From: Spirosoma rigui
Lineage (GTDB): Bacteria > Bacteroidota > Bacteroidia > Cytophagales > Spirosomataceae
Length of the DNA stretch: 64,000 bases
Direction of reading: 5' to 3'
Assembly (NCBI RefSeq): GCF_002067135.1
Contig: NZ_CP020105.1
Coordinates: 2,728,001 to 2,792,000, forward strand
The notes under the pieces were generated by a model. It had not been told where the DNA came from, searched no databases, and was given only the letters and a program-made list of their open reading frames with translations. Below are positions 34,734-43,822 of this stretch, piece by piece. Position 1 is the stretch's first letter, and each line of letters opens with the position of its first letter. A program made the translations under genes and the position numbers.

Positions 34734-36995
34734 ATGAAAATCAGTATTTTAGCCTTTCTCTTTTTGATGACCGTCGGCTTCTGCACGGCGCAGATGCTGT
34801 CCGGAACCGTTCGTGACGACCGTAGTAATCAGCCACTACCCGGTGTAACCGTGCGGGTGTTGTCGACCAGCCGCGGTACGGTAACCGACGCGCGGGGGTA
34901 CTTTCTTTTACGCGATCTACCCACCGGGCGGTACACGGTGCAGCTAAGTTCGGTTGGGTACCGCCCGACCGATCAGGTGATTGAGGTGGTGGCCCGGTCC
35001 AATACCGAGCGGGATATTCGGCTGCAGCCGAGTGTCGTGCAGCTCAACCAGCAGACCGTTACGACCAGCCAGCGGGTTGAATCTTTCGATTTTTTACGGC
35101 CCGAAGTCACGACGGTCGTTACCGCGCGTGATCTGCGCCAGCGCGTGCCCCGAACAGTTCCCGAAGCACTCTTCGGCGCAACGGGGGTATTTCTGCAAAA
35201 GACGAACCACGGGGGCGGCTCCCCCTTTGTGCGCGGGCTGACCGGCCAGCAGACATTGCTGCTGGTCGATGGTATCCGGCTCAATAACGCTACATTCCGC
35301 TCGGGTCCCAATCAGTACCTCAACACCATCGACCCGCAGAGCGTGAGTCAAATTGAGGTAGTACGGAGCAGTGGCTCGGTGGCCTACGGCTCCGATGCCA
35401 TTGGGGGTATCGTCAACGTGCTGACCCGGACTCCGCAGTTTTCCGATAAGGCTGGTTTTATGGGTAGCGTGTTCGGCAAAGCGATGACGCAGGGTATGGA
35501 ATATAGCGGCCGGGCCGAAGTGGGCTATGCGTCGGCTACCGTAGCAGTCGTGGGGGCATTGGCGTACCGGAAATTTGGCGATCTGGTCGCCGGGCGCGGG
35601 TTGGGGCGCGAAACGCCCACCGGCTATAACCAGCTGTCGGGCGACGTAAAAGCCCGCTTGCGACTGTCAAATCGGTTGGTGGCAACGGTAGCGTATCAGG
35701 ATCTTCAACAGGACAGCGTACCGGTCTACCATAAAGTGCGGCTGGAAAACTTTGCCTACAACCAGTTCAACCCGCAACGGCGTCAACTTACCTACGCCCG
35801 GCTGGAAGGGTTTTACAACCGGCCTTTGCTTAAATCGGTGCAGCTGACGACGTCGTGGCAGCGGCAAACGGAAGGTCGCCAGAGCCAGAAAAATCCCACG
35901 TCGGCGGGCATTGCCGCCCCGGCGGTGTACGAGCGCGACGAAACCACCACTACGGGTTTGACGCTGCTGGCTACGGCCGAACCAGCGGCTATCTGGCGCA
36001 TGCAGAATGGTATCGAGTGGTATTATGACCGGGTAGGCAGTCGGCGCGACGACGTGAACCTGTTGACCGGCGCCGTTACACCCAAACGGGGGCTGTACCC
36101 CGACGGCGCTACCATGAGCAGTCTGGCCCTCTTCTCGCTCCACACGCTGACGCTGAACAAACTGATTCTGACGGCGGGTGGTCGCTATAACGCGTTCCGG
36201 ATTACTACCCCCGAAAGTAGTTTGCAAGCCACTATCCGGCCTTCGGCACTGGTCGGTAACCTGGGCGCTTCGTTCGCTATTGTGCCTGCCGTGCGGCTGG
36301 TCGGGTCGGTGCAGTCGGCGTTTCGCGCGCCCAACGTCGACGATCTGGGTACGCTGGGTATCGTCGACTTCCGGTACGAAGTGCCCAACGCGGACCTGCA
36401 GCCCGAACGGTCGCTGAATAAAGAAGTGGGCGTGAAAATTAGAACGCAGCGCTTTTCAGCTACCGTACTGGCGTACCACAACCAGCTGAGTAACTTTATC
36501 GGTCGGGTTCGGGCCGGCCGCGATTCCATACAGGGTTACCCGGTTTACCTGAAACAGAACAGCGCACGGGCGTTTATTCGCGGGCTGGAAGCCGAAGCCG
36601 AATACGAGGTAGTACCCGGCTGGCTGGCCTACGCCGGTGGTACGTATACGTATGGGCAGAACACCACCGCTGGCGAACCCTTTCGCCGGATTCCACCCCT
36701 GAATGGGCGCGTTGGCGTAACGTATCAGTCCTCGACGGGCTGGTGGGCACGGGCGGAGTTGCTGCTGGCCGGTGCGCAGACGCGCCTGGCTAAAGGGGAT
36801 CAGGACGATAACCGAATTGCCAAAGGAGGTACCCCGGCCTGGCAGGTGCTGAACCTCAACGGGGGCTACCGCTGGCGGTCGCTAACGGTCAGCGCCGAAC
36901 TGCAAAACCTGACCAACGAAGCGTACCGAACGCACGGCTCCGGTGTGGATGGCATAGGCCGCAGCGCCTGGCTGTCGGTGCTGGTGAGTTGGTGA
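34734..36995 (+). CDS. TonB-dependent receptor
   Basis: This 753-residue outer-membrane receptor has a signal peptide (ISILAFLFLMTVGFCTAQ), a carboxypeptidase-regulatory-like domain (LSGTVRDDRSNQPLPGVTV onward, about 22-100), a plug domain (FVRGLTGQQTLLLVDGIRLN, SSGSVAYGSDAIGGIVNVLT) and a C-terminal barrel (ending SAWLSVLVSW). It is of the siderophore/vitamin-B12 receptor type and smaller than the SusC protein upstream. It lies 84 bp after the phosphoesterase gene in the same direction. The substrate is unknown; a phosphonate, phosphate ester or metal chelate is possible from context. Confidence 0.92.
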   Translation: MKISILAFLFLMTVGFCTAQMLSGTVRDDRSNQPLPGVTVRVLSTSRGTVTDARGYFLLRDLPTGRYTVQLSSVGYRPTDQVIEVVARSNTERDIRLQPSVVQLNQQTVTTSQRVESFDFLRPEVTTVVTARDLRQRVPRTVPEALFGATGVFLQKTNHGGGSPFVRGLTGQQTLLLVDGIRLNNATFRSGPNQYLNTIDPQSVSQIEVVRSSGSVAYGSDAIGGIVNVLTRTPQFSDKAGFMGSVFGKAMTQGMEYSGRAEVGYASATVAVVGALAYRKFGDLVAGRGLGRETPTGYNQLSGDVKARLRLSNRLVATVAYQDLQQDSVPVYHKVRLENFAYNQFNPQRRQLTYARLEGFYNRPLLKSVQLTTSWQRQTEGRQSQKNPTSAGIAAPAVYERDETTTTGLTLLATAEPAAIWRMQNGIEWYYDRVGSRRDDVNLLTGAVTPKRGLYPDGATMSSLALFSLHTLTLNKLILTAGGRYNAFRITTPESSLQATIRPSALVGNLGASFAIVPAVRLVGSVQSAFRAPNVDDLGTLGIVDFRYEVPNADLQPERSLNKEVGVKIRTQRFSATVLAYHNQLSNFIGRVRAGRDSIQGYPVYLKQNSARAFIRGLEAEAEYEVVPGWLAYAGGTYTYGQNTTAGEPFRRIPPLNGRVGVTYQSSTGWWARAELLLAGAQTRLAKGDQDDNRIAKGGTPAWQVLNLNGGYRWRSLTVSAELQNLTNEAYRTHGSGVDGIGRSAWLSVLVSW

Positions 36996-37041
36996 AACCA
37001 AGCGCTCCATTGACTATCTTTGTTTCAAACGAACAGAGCGT

Positions 37042-37287
37042 ATGGAGGCCACGTATCACTTGAATCCCGACGAGTTGAACGAAAACTTCCTGAAGGCTAC
37101 ACAAGTGCTGTTCCAGGACCGACGGGGAAAAGTTACAGTCGAGGTTGAAGACGACGAAACCGAAGCGATCCGGTCAAACAAAGCCTTACATGGAAAGCTG
37201 ATGCGCCGAATGACGAATGCTGAAGCAGGTTTAGTACAAGAAGTAAACCTAAATCAGTACCTGATCGATGCATCGACTGACGCTTGA
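37042..37287 (+). CDS. Antitoxin-like protein of a YoeB-type module
   Basis: The 81-residue acidic protein (VTVEVEDDETEAIRSNK) overlaps the following YoeB-like toxin gene by 20 bp, the usual antitoxin-toxin coupling. It has the size of YefM/Axe antitoxins, but I do not recognise a PhdYeFM DNA-binding N-terminus with certainty. Identity is therefore inferred mainly from its partner. It appears intact although the toxin is broken. Confidence 0.6.
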   Translation: MEATYHLNPDELNENFLKATQVLFQDRRGKVTVEVEDDETEAIRSNKALHGKLMRRMTNAEAGLVQEVNLNQYLIDASTDA

Positions 37288-37525
37288 GAACGAAGCCTTC
37301 GATGAGTTTACAGAATGGGCTACGCTCGATAAAAAACTGTTTATCCGAATTGTGAAACTGCTTACGGAGATTCGGCGCACGCCATTTGACGGAACCGGAA
37401 AGCCCGAAGCACTCAAGCATGATTACAAGGGTTGTTGGTCAAGATGAATTGATCAGGAACATCGGCTTATCTACCAAGTAACCGACGAAATTATCCTCGT
37501 TCTTTCTTGTCGTGACCATTACTAA
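37268..37525 (+). pseudogene. yoeB: YoeB-family mRNA interferase toxin, inactivated by a nonsense codon
   Basis: Reading from ATG 37268 gives a YoeB-like protein of 85 codons. RRTPFDGTGKPEALKHDYKG and WSR are followed by TGA (37445-37447, codon 60), then IDQEHRLIYQVTDEIILVLS and CRDHY to a TAA at 37523. E. coli YoeB has the order GKGKPEPLKH, WSRRI, EHRLVY, RYHY. The stop takes the place of the second Arg of WSRRI, and a CGA-to-TGA change explains it exactly. The catalytic Arg of EHR and the terminal His-Tyr lie after the stop, so the truncated product should be inactive. The end overlaps the GTG start of the next gene. Confidence 0.88.
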
Positions 37526-38804
37526 CTCCCCCAAGTTCCTCCGCAATCCCACCGTCTTTATGCTCTTCGGGGCCACGGCTGCGTTCTGTACCTACGCCTG
37601 TATGTACGCCTTTCGCAAGGGCATCACCGCCGTTACCTTCGAGGGTATGTTCTTCGCCGGGGTAGGCTACAAAACATGGCTTGTGACGGCGCAGGTGCTG
37701 GGCTATGCCTGCTCCAAAGGGCTGGGTATTAAATTTGTTTCGGAGATGGCCCCCGCCCGCCGGGCTATGAACCTGCTGGCGCTGGTGGGTGCGGCCCTGC
37801 TGGCGTTGCTGGCTTTTGCTCTCGTTCCTGCCCCCTATAACATCATCTTTCTGTTTCTGAACGGCTTGCCCCTGGGGATGGTCTACGGTATTATGCTCGG
37901 CTTTCTGGAAGGGCGTCGCCAGACCGATGCCCTCGTGGCGGGACTGACGGCCTCGTTCATCTTCGCGTCGGGTTTCGTTAAGACCGTAGCACTGACCATC
38001 AAAAGCGACTGGGGTGTCACGGAGTTCTGGCTGCCCTTCGTCACGGGTTCGCTGTTCGTGCTGCCCATGCTGGTGTCGGTCTATGGACTGACGCTGCTGC
38101 CGCCCCCCACCCCCGAAGACCGCAGCCTGCGCACCGAACGAAAGCCGATGAGCCAGTTGGAACGTAAAACGTTTGTGCGCGATTTCGGGCCGGGACTGGT
38201 ACTGCTCATTGCGTCCTATGTGCTGCTCACCGCGTTCCGCGACTTCCGCGACAACTTCGGCCCCGAGATCCTGCGCGATGCGGGTGTGGAGAACCCTTCG
38301 CTGTTTGCCAAGACCGAAACGATGGTAGCCGTGGGTGTGCTGATCGTGATGGCGATGCTCCAGCGCGTAACCGACAACTTCCGGGCGTTCATGCTGCTCA
38401 ACGTCATCATGCTGACGGGCGGGGCGCTGGTGGGCCTGAGTACCTATGCCTACTCGCTGGGCGTTATTAGCCCCGGCACCTGGTTTCTGCTGACGGGTTT
38501 GGGCTTGTATATGGGCTACGTGCCCTGCAACGGCCTGTATTTCGAGCGGCTGGTAGCGGCATTCCGTTACGTTAGCACCGTTGGGTTTATCGTTACGCTG
38601 GCCGACTGGTACGGCTATCTGGGCAGCGTCAGCGTGCTGCTCTACAAGAATTTTGGCCAGGCCGAGATCAGTTTTCGGACCTTCTTCATGTATGGCGCCT
38701 ATGCGCTGGCGGTCCTGTATAGCGTACTGGTTATCATCTCCTTCGTTTATTTCCGGCAGAAGTTTCAACAGGAAAGTATAAAGCCTGTCTCCTATTCTTC
38801 TTAA
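37512..38804 (+). CDS. DUF5690-type MFS-like membrane transporter
   Basis: This 430-residue integral membrane protein with about 12 hydrophobic segments is MFS-like and matches what I know of DUF5690, a family in Bacteroidota. Visible pieces are a conserved YACMYAFRKGITAVTFEG near the N-terminus, GLPLGMVYGIMLGFLEGRRQT midway and FRDFRDNFGPEIL. The start is GTG at 37512, overlapping the toxin remnant by 14 bp. Its position at the end of the phosphonate cluster suggests inner-membrane transport of phosphonates or breakdown products, but the substrate is unproven. Confidence 0.75.
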   Translation: MTITNSPKFLRNPTVFMLFGATAAFCTYACMYAFRKGITAVTFEGMFFAGVGYKTWLVTAQVLGYACSKGLGIKFVSEMAPARRAMNLLALVGAALLALLAFALVPAPYNIIFLFLNGLPLGMVYGIMLGFLEGRRQTDALVAGLTASFIFASGFVKTVALTIKSDWGVTEFWLPFVTGSLFVLPMLVSVYGLTLLPPPTPEDRSLRTERKPMSQLERKTFVRDFGPGLVLLIASYVLLTAFRDFRDNFGPEILRDAGVENPSLFAKTETMVAVGVLIVMAMLQRVTDNFRAFMLLNVIMLTGGALVGLSTYAYSLGVISPGTWFLLTGLGLYMGYVPCNGLYFERLVAAFRYVSTVGFIVTLADWYGYLGSVSVLLYKNFGQAEISFRTFFMYGAYALAVLYSVLVIISFVYFRQKFQQESIKPVSYSS

Positions 38805-38834
38805 CTTGAAATACTTATTTAATAGCGAGAATAA

Positions 38835-39317
38835 ATGGCACTCTTCAACCTGCAAATTAACGGTCGGAGCTACCGCGCTGATGTTGATCCGGACACCCCG
38901 CTGCTGTGGGTGCTGCGCGACAATCTGGGCCTGGTTGGCACCAAATACGGATGCGGCATCGCGCAATGTGGTGCCTGTACGGTTCACCTCAACGGCGAAG
39001 CGACCCGCGCCTGCGTACTGCCCGTGTCGGCGGTCGGTAAATCGAAAGTAACGACCATCGAAGGGCTCTCCGCAACGGGAACCCACCCCGTACAGCAAGC
39101 CTGGGATAAGATCGATGTACCGCAGTGCGGCTACTGCCAGGCGGGCCAGATCATGACGGCCGCGGCCTTCCTCAAGCATAATCCTAAACCGTCAACGGCC
39201 GAAATCGACTCGGCTATGTCGGGTAATATCTGCCGCTGTGGTACCTACCACCGCGTCCGTGAGGCCGTTAAAGTGGCTGCTGCATCGACCGGTTCCGCAT
39301 CCACCAAAACCAAATAG
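38835..39317 (+). CDS. (2Fe-2S) small subunit of a molybdenum hydroxylase
   Basis: The 160-residue xanthine-oxidase-family small subunit has a plant-type [2Fe-2S] cluster at Cys40, 45, 48, 60 ([10 protein letters not shown]) and a second helical-domain cluster at Cys98, 101, 133, 135 (QCGYCQAG and ICRCGTY). It passes electrons from the Mo-cofactor subunit encoded 2 bp downstream. The two-subunit form without a FAD subunit is that of isoquinoline 1-oxidoreductase and related aldehyde dehydrogenases (IorA-like). It has a short Ser/Thr/Lys tail and no signal peptide, so export would depend on its Tat-targeted partner. Confidence 0.92.
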   Translation: MALFNLQINGRSYRADVDPDTPLLWVLRDNLGLVGTKYGCGIAQCGACTVHLNGEATRACVLPVSAVGKSKVTTIEGLSATGTHPVQQAWDKIDVPQCGYCQAGQIMTAAAFLKHNPKPSTAEIDSAMSGNICRCGTYHRVREAVKVAAASTGSASTKTK

Positions 39318-39319
39318 CC

Positions 39320-41485
39320 ATGCAGACCGTACCAAATTCGAGCAGACGTAATTTTCTTAAACTGGCGGCAGCCGCCGGAGGTGGTCTGCTGCTGGGCTTT
39401 AACTGGACCGAAACAGAGGGCGCTGTTGATGCTGCCGGCATGGCCGGGCTGAATGCACCGGCGGTGCCGGGTGTTGGCTTCAACAGCTACCTGTCCATCA
39501 ATCCGCAGGGCGTTATCACCATCCTGTCGCCTAACCCGGAAGTAGGGCAGGGCATCAAAACGGCCTTCCCGATCATCGTTGCCGAAGAACTGGACGCCGA
39601 CTGGCGGAAGGTAGTCGTGGAGCAGGCTCCGCTGGATACCAAAAAATTCGAGCGGCAGGTGGCCGGCGGCAGCGGTTCTATTCCCCACTCCTGGACCCGG
39701 CTCCGAACGGCGGGAGCCACGGCTCGTCAGATGCTGGTTGGGGCTGCGGCCAAGCGCTGGAATGTTCCCGCAGCGGAGTGCACAACGGCGGCTGGCGTTG
39801 TTATACATACCGCCAGCAACCGCAAGCTAACCTACGGCGAACTGGCAACGGAAGCGGCTCAGATGCCCGTTCCAACCGACGTAAAACTCAAAGATCAGAA
39901 GGATTTCAAGATCATTGGCCAGACGATCAAAAACGTTGACAACCCCGGTATCCTGACGGGTAAGTCGCTGTTCGGACTGGATTTCTACCGCGAGGGCATG
40001 CTCTTTGCCATGATCCAGCGCCCCGCCTTTGGCTACACGCTGAAATCGGTCAACGATACGGCCATCAAAGCCATGCCCGGCATTGTCGACGTAGTGACGT
40101 TCGATAACAACGTAGCGGTCGTTGGCAAATCGACCTGGCAGGTAAAAAAAGCCAAAGACGCGCTCAAGATCGACTGGGCAAAAACCGATGCCACCGAGAG
40201 CACGGACGATCATAACCGGTTGTTTAAAGAACTACTCGACAAGCCCGACGCGACCGTTCGCCGGAAGGATGGCGACGTGGATGCGGCTTTCAAGGGCGCG
40301 GCCAAGGTCGTTACGGCCGAATACCAGTGCCCGTTCCTGCCGCATAGCCCGATGGAGCCGATGAACTTCTTCGCGCACGTCCGGCCGGATGGCGTGGAAC
40401 TGGTCGGTCCAACGCAAACACCCGAGCTGGCGCGCAACGAAACGGCGAAACTGCTCGGTATCCCACCCGAGAAAGTAACCGTGCAACTTACGCGCATGGG
40501 CGGGGGCTTCGGCCGCCGGCTCAAGGCCGATTACGTAGTCGAAGCGGTGCAGGTATCGAAGCGGGTCAACGCGCCGGTCAAGCTGATCTGGACGCGCGAA
40601 GACGACATGACGGGCGGTAGCTACCGCCCGGCTGTGCGCTACCGGTTCCAGGCTGCACTCGATGCCCAGGGTAATATGATTGGTTATAAGCTGCGCGGAG
40701 CCAGCATCAACGCAGGCAACTCAACACGCGAAGATAATTTTCCCGCCGGAGCCGTGGATAACCTGCTGATCGACAGCGCCGACCATAAATCGGCGATCAC
40801 CACTGGCCCGTGGCGCGCGCCCATCACCAACTTCCTGGCCTTTGCCGAACAATCGTTTCTGGATGAAGTGGCGCAGGCCGCGGGGAAAGACCCGGTAAAA
40901 TTCCGGCTTGACTTACTCGACAAAGCGAAAGACAAACCAGCCGGTGCCGTCAAATACGACATCGACCGGATGAAAGCGGTTATTAACCTGGCCGTCGAAA
41001 AGTCGGGTTGGGGAACGAAGAAGGGCGCCGACGGTAATCCTGTTGCGCAGGGATTCAGCGTTTATTTTTCGCACCGGTCCTACGTGGCGCAGGTAGGGGA
41101 GGTTGTCGTGCAGAAAGGGAAGCCCGTGCTGCAGAAAATGTACGCGGCTGCCGACTGTGGTGTCGTCATCAACCAGAGCGGGGCGCGTCAGCAGGTAACG
41201 GGCTGTATCGTCGACGGAATTGGCCACGCTATGTACGGCAACATTACGTTCAAGGAAGGAATGCCCGAGCAGAAAAATTTCGACAGTTACCGCCTGATTC
41301 GCCTGAACGAAATTCCCGACGTGGAAGTCCACTTTGTCGATAACGGTATTGAGCCGACCGGCCTTGGCGAGCCGGCCCTGCCGCCCGCCGGAGCCGCTGT
41401 TTCCAACGCGATTTTCAAAGCGACGGGCAAGCGGTTACGCAATCAGCCTTTTTCGCAGGACGAGGTATTCAAAAGTATCTCGTAA
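39320..41485 (+). CDS. Molybdopterin-binding subunit of a molybdenum hydroxylase (IorB-like), Tat-exported
   Basis: The 721-residue large subunit has a twin-arginine signal [15 protein letters not shown] (8-22), the [13 protein letters not shown] pterin-binding loop and the C-terminal [17 protein letters not shown] segment holding the catalytic Glu. No xdhC-type maturation gene is seen nearby. Expected role: hydroxylation or oxidation of aldehydes or N-heterocycles in the periplasm, with electrons going to a membrane cytochrome. The substrate cannot be read. A strong terminator follows at 41508. Confidence 0.9.
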   Translation: MQTVPNSSRRNFLKLAAAAGGGLLLGFNWTETEGAVDAAGMAGLNAPAVPGVGFNSYLSINPQGVITILSPNPEVGQGIKTAFPIIVAEELDADWRKVVVEQAPLDTKKFERQVAGGSGSIPHSWTRLRTAGATARQMLVGAAAKRWNVPAAECTTAAGVVIHTASNRKLTYGELATEAAQMPVPTDVKLKDQKDFKIIGQTIKNVDNPGILTGKSLFGLDFYREGMLFAMIQRPAFGYTLKSVNDTAIKAMPGIVDVVTFDNNVAVVGKSTWQVKKAKDALKIDWAKTDATESTDDHNRLFKELLDKPDATVRRKDGDVDAAFKGAAKVVTAEYQCPFLPHSPMEPMNFFAHVRPDGVELVGPTQTPELARNETAKLLGIPPEKVTVQLTRMGGGFGRRLKADYVVEAVQVSKRVNAPVKLIWTREDDMTGGSYRPAVRYRFQAALDAQGNMIGYKLRGASINAGNSTREDNFPAGAVDNLLIDSADHKSAITTGPWRAPITNFLAFAEQSFLDEVAQAAGKDPVKFRLDLLDKAKDKPAGAVKYDIDRMKAVINLAVEKSGWGTKKGADGNPVAQGFSVYFSHRSYVAQVGEVVVQKGKPVLQKMYAAADCGVVINQSGARQQVTGCIVDGIGHAMYGNITFKEGMPEQKNFDSYRLIRLNEIPDVEVHFVDNGIEPTGLGEPALPPAGAAVSNAIFKATGKRLRNQPFSQDEVFKSIS

Positions 41486-41507
41486 GAGAAAGTTCTTCTA
41501 ACAGGAA

Positions 41508-41555
41508 GGGGTTCGGTGGCAAACGCTGTGTTTGTCACCGAACCCCTTTTTTTTT
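41508..41555 (+). terminator. Intrinsic terminator after the molybdenum hydroxylase genes
   Basis: A 16-bp stem (GGGGTTCGGTGGCAAA with TTTGTCACCGAACCCC, one G-T pair) and a 7-nt loop are followed by nine T. Confidence 0.95.
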
Positions 41556-41632
41556 GGTTATTTTTATCCCAGGGAAGGAGGGATTTTATCGCTGCCTGGC
41601 GCTCAAATACGCATACAACAGACTCACTTCCT

Positions 41633-42073
41633 TCACTTATTCACCACCGTGACGACGTAAGTCCGTTTGATCCGGCCGTCGCCCTCTTCACCAACGGGTT
41701 TCTCCGAGAAAACCACGCGGGCTGTCCCCACCGTAACGCCCTTAATGAGATAGGCCGTCGGACCTGTTGATTGGGTTTTGGGTTCATTGTCAGCCGCCGT
41801 AACCGAGGGTTTACGCGATACGTCAACTACTTCCTGGTTATCGGACGTAGCCGTAAGCTGCCAGGTGGTGTCCTGCCGGGCGTCGACGGTCACTTCCCGA
41901 ACATCGCCCACGCTGAGTTGCAGCTTTTGCTGCGGCCCTTTGACGGCGGTTTCCCGGTGGCAGGCACTCAACAGCCCAAGCAGCCCCGCCGATAGAAGCA
42001 GGGTATTACGTACGCGATTCGTCCGGGTCAAAAACTCGCCGGCGCTGGCTGGATAATCAGGTCGTTGATTCAT
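41633..42073 (-). CDS. Hypothetical lipoprotein with a beta-sandwich-like domain
   Basis: The 146-residue protein has a signal peptide with lipobox LLSAC (Cys38) followed by a beta-rich domain (LQLSVGDVREVTV, TAYLIKGVTVGTARVVF, KRTYVVTVVN). The strand pattern recalls chagasin/I42-type peptidase inhibitors, but the NPTTGY motif is not present, so I do not assign that function. Envelope-located. It stands alone, converging on the terminator at 41508. Confidence 0.6.
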   Translation of the reverse strand: MNQRPDYPASAGEFLTRTNRVRNTLLLSAGLLGLLSACHRETAVKGPQQKLQLSVGDVREVTVDARQDTTWQLTATSDNQEVVDVSRKPSVTAADNEPKTQSTGPTAYLIKGVTVGTARVVFSEKPVGEEGDGRIKRTYVVTVVNK

Positions 42074-42155
42074 GCCCCTAATAACTGCGCAGGGACGATA
42101 AGGGTTTTTACGGATTATTTTTTGGGGGGCTACTAAGCGGATCAGAAATTATTAG

Positions 42156-42668
42156 TTATTGCAATGAATTATTGGGGATAAATCCTAATTCATTTGGGTA
42201 TCTTTCAAAGAATTTTACTTTCTCTTTTGCTTTTATGTAATGTTTTTCGTTGACATACAAGCTATTCAATGAATCCCATTTTCCTTTTATTATTTTAATA
42301 CTTAACTCAAAATCTGAATTTTCGCTAGATGCAGAAATGAATAGAGGCTCGATTTCGTGTCTTATCTTTTCGTACTCTAGTCCTAGCTTGCGATGGATTT
42401 CGGCTTTTTCTCCCGGTTTTATAAACGTCTGATAGCCTGTGAGTATTGCAACTATAAATGCTATTAGCGGTAAGATGTATTCTTTTATAATAGGAAAGTC
42501 GATAAAAGGGAATCTATATGTAAAAGCAACCGTAGTTGTTAAAATAAATGCCCCTATACCAATTGTTCTTTCAACTTCACTATAAGCAATTGACTGATAA
42601 CAATGCGCATATTCAAGCTGATGAATTTTTCTCATCCAATCAAGGAGCATTAACTCATTTCTATTCAT
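42156..42668 (-). CDS. SLATT-domain two-TM protein (putative membrane effector)
   Basis: The 170-residue protein has a short N-terminal helix with aromatic residues (LDWMRKIHQLEYAH), TM1 at about 35-52 (IGAFILTTTVAFTYRF) and TM2 at about 65-83 (ILPLIAFIVAILTGYQTFI). Then comes the hallmark KPGEKAEIHRKLGLEYEKIR helix and a long C-terminal helix. This is the SLATT architecture, described as a pore-type effector domain in SMODS/SLOG and related conflict systems. Its ATG overlaps the stop of the upstream gene (ATGA), so it is co-translated with that gene. It is strongly AT-rich compared with neighbours, a sign of recent transfer. Confidence 0.78.
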   Translation of the reverse strand: MNRNELMLLDWMRKIHQLEYAHCYQSIAYSEVERTIGIGAFILTTTVAFTYRFPFIDFPIIKEYILPLIAFIVAILTGYQTFIKPGEKAEIHRKLGLEYEKIRHEIEPLFISASSENSDFELSIKIIKGKWDSLNSLYVNEKHYIKAKEKVKFFERYPNELGFIPNNSLQ

Positions 42669-43570
42669 AGCTGTTTGTCAATTTTGTTTAATAAATAGAT
42701 TGGTGAAATGCTTCTTTTTCGATTTACTTCTGATTGCGTTATGTCCTTAGGCCCAATTACAAAAGATTCTCCAAGTCCATCTTTTCCAGTGAAAGAAAAG
42801 AAGGTAGCGGATGCTAAAGGTGAATTTAAGTGACCTGACCTATGTAAACTACTAGGACTGATCTCGTAGTATCCATTTTTAAAATGAATTTCTTCACTTA
42901 TTTTTAATAATTCAGTATTAATATTCTTATTTATAGCCTTCGATGAATGCTGATTCACTTCGTTTATTGAATTATTGTATACCACTTCGAAAAACGAATG
43001 AGTTGAATTTAGTGAGTTAGTGAGAAAGTCATATCTGTCATTTTTAATTTTTCCAGTAATAATCCAGCTTTTAGCGAAAAAACTATGTGAATGAATGGAA
43101 AAATTGTTGCACTTTTTTAAATCTATATATTTATTGATTGAGTCGTCCCAAATGTGTAGTCTTATAAAGTCGAATGCTTGAAGTGAAGTATCCATTTTGT
43201 ATATAGGAATGGATAAAAAGCCTTGTGACCCGATCGATGATATTGTAAAATCTGTAGGTATGATCCTTATTGATCTGGTAATTAGATTCCAAGTACTGAG
43301 TATGTTTAATTTTTCTTTACTCTCTCTACAATGAATAATTTCTCTTACACCTAGGGTTCTAAATATTAACGAGTTAAAGTACTTGTCAGTTGAACTTTCA
43401 GCTAACAAAGTGATTTTATCTACAGTCTTGAAATCATTATTGCCGTATATAAATTCATTTATACTATCTAATGGCTTAACCATTGTTTTAAAACTATCAC
43501 TATAGCTTTTAAGGATGGGGTTGTAATAATTAGAAAACTCTTCTTTACTAAGTATATCATTTTGTTTCAT
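42665..43570 (-). CDS. Unknown protein with cupin-like His motifs, partner of the SLATT protein
   Basis: The 301-residue protein is of unrecognised family. The C-terminal half has IHSHSFFAKSWIITG (His160, His162, then Gly173) and later GYYEISPSSLHRSGH (His243). This spacing is reminiscent of the HxH...G and distal His of cupin-fold thiol dioxygenases. The N-terminal ~120 residues have no visible motif. I start at ATG 43570 (MKQNDILSKEEF); an upstream in-frame ATG at 43603 adds 11 hydrophobic residues. It is translationally coupled to the SLATT gene and shares its AT-rich composition. A sensor or signal-making role for the membrane effector is inferred. The cupin reading is tentative. Confidence 0.55.
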   Translation of the reverse strand: MKQNDILSKEEFSNYYNPILKSYSDSFKTMVKPLDSINEFIYGNNDFKTVDKITLLAESSTDKYFNSLIFRTLGVREIIHCRESKEKLNILSTWNLITRSIRIIPTDFTISSIGSQGFLSIPIYKMDTSLQAFDFIRLHIWDDSINKYIDLKKCNNFSIHSHSFFAKSWIITGKIKNDRYDFLTNSLNSTHSFFEVVYNNSINEVNQHSSKAINKNINTELLKISEEIHFKNGYYEISPSSLHRSGHLNSPLASATFFSFTGKDGLGESFVIGPKDITQSEVNRKRSISPIYLLNKIDKQL

Positions 43571-43745
43571 AGTGTATATTAAAATTACATCTAATTCTTG
43601 CATTCATAAAGACGGATTGGGGCAATCTACGCATATCGATTATATTGTTAAAATGTTATTTATCACACGTCTTTAGTAACTTAATTGTGATATAACTCCA
43701 TATGGAGCGCCGACCGAATTAATAACCCAACTGCTTTTATCTACG

Positions 43746-43810
43746 TATCTACCCCAAACGCCCGAAGCCCCGTTCATAGCGAACGGGGCTTCGGGCGTTT
43801 GGGGTAGATA
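43746..43810. repeat. 30-bp perfect inverted repeat (long hairpin)
   Basis: Arms 43746-43775 and 43781-43810 are exact reverse complements with a 5-nt loop (ATAGC); the left arm starts TATCTACCCCAAACGCCCGA. It begins 12 nt after the stop of the minus-strand secreted-protein gene, so it would form the mRNA 3' end. No T-tract is present on either side. Confidence 0.9.
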
Positions 43811-43822
43811 GAAAACAGGTTA

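Noticed and set aside
37445..37447. TGA in the YoeB frame as selenocysteine or other recoding
   Set aside because: The aligned residue in the family is Arg, and no selenocysteine insertion element is evident; a simple nonsense change is sufficient.
37491..39179. A very long open frame on the minus strand opposite the DUF5690 transporter and the 2Fe-2S gene
   Set aside because: It is low-complexity (Gln/His/Arg-rich), has no domain and mirrors two well-supported genes; it is an artefact of GC-rich codon use.
41633..42073. Chagasin (I42) peptidase inhibitor
   Set aside because: The strand pattern is suggestive, but the NPTTGY-type inhibitory loop is not visible; kept as a hypothetical lipoprotein.
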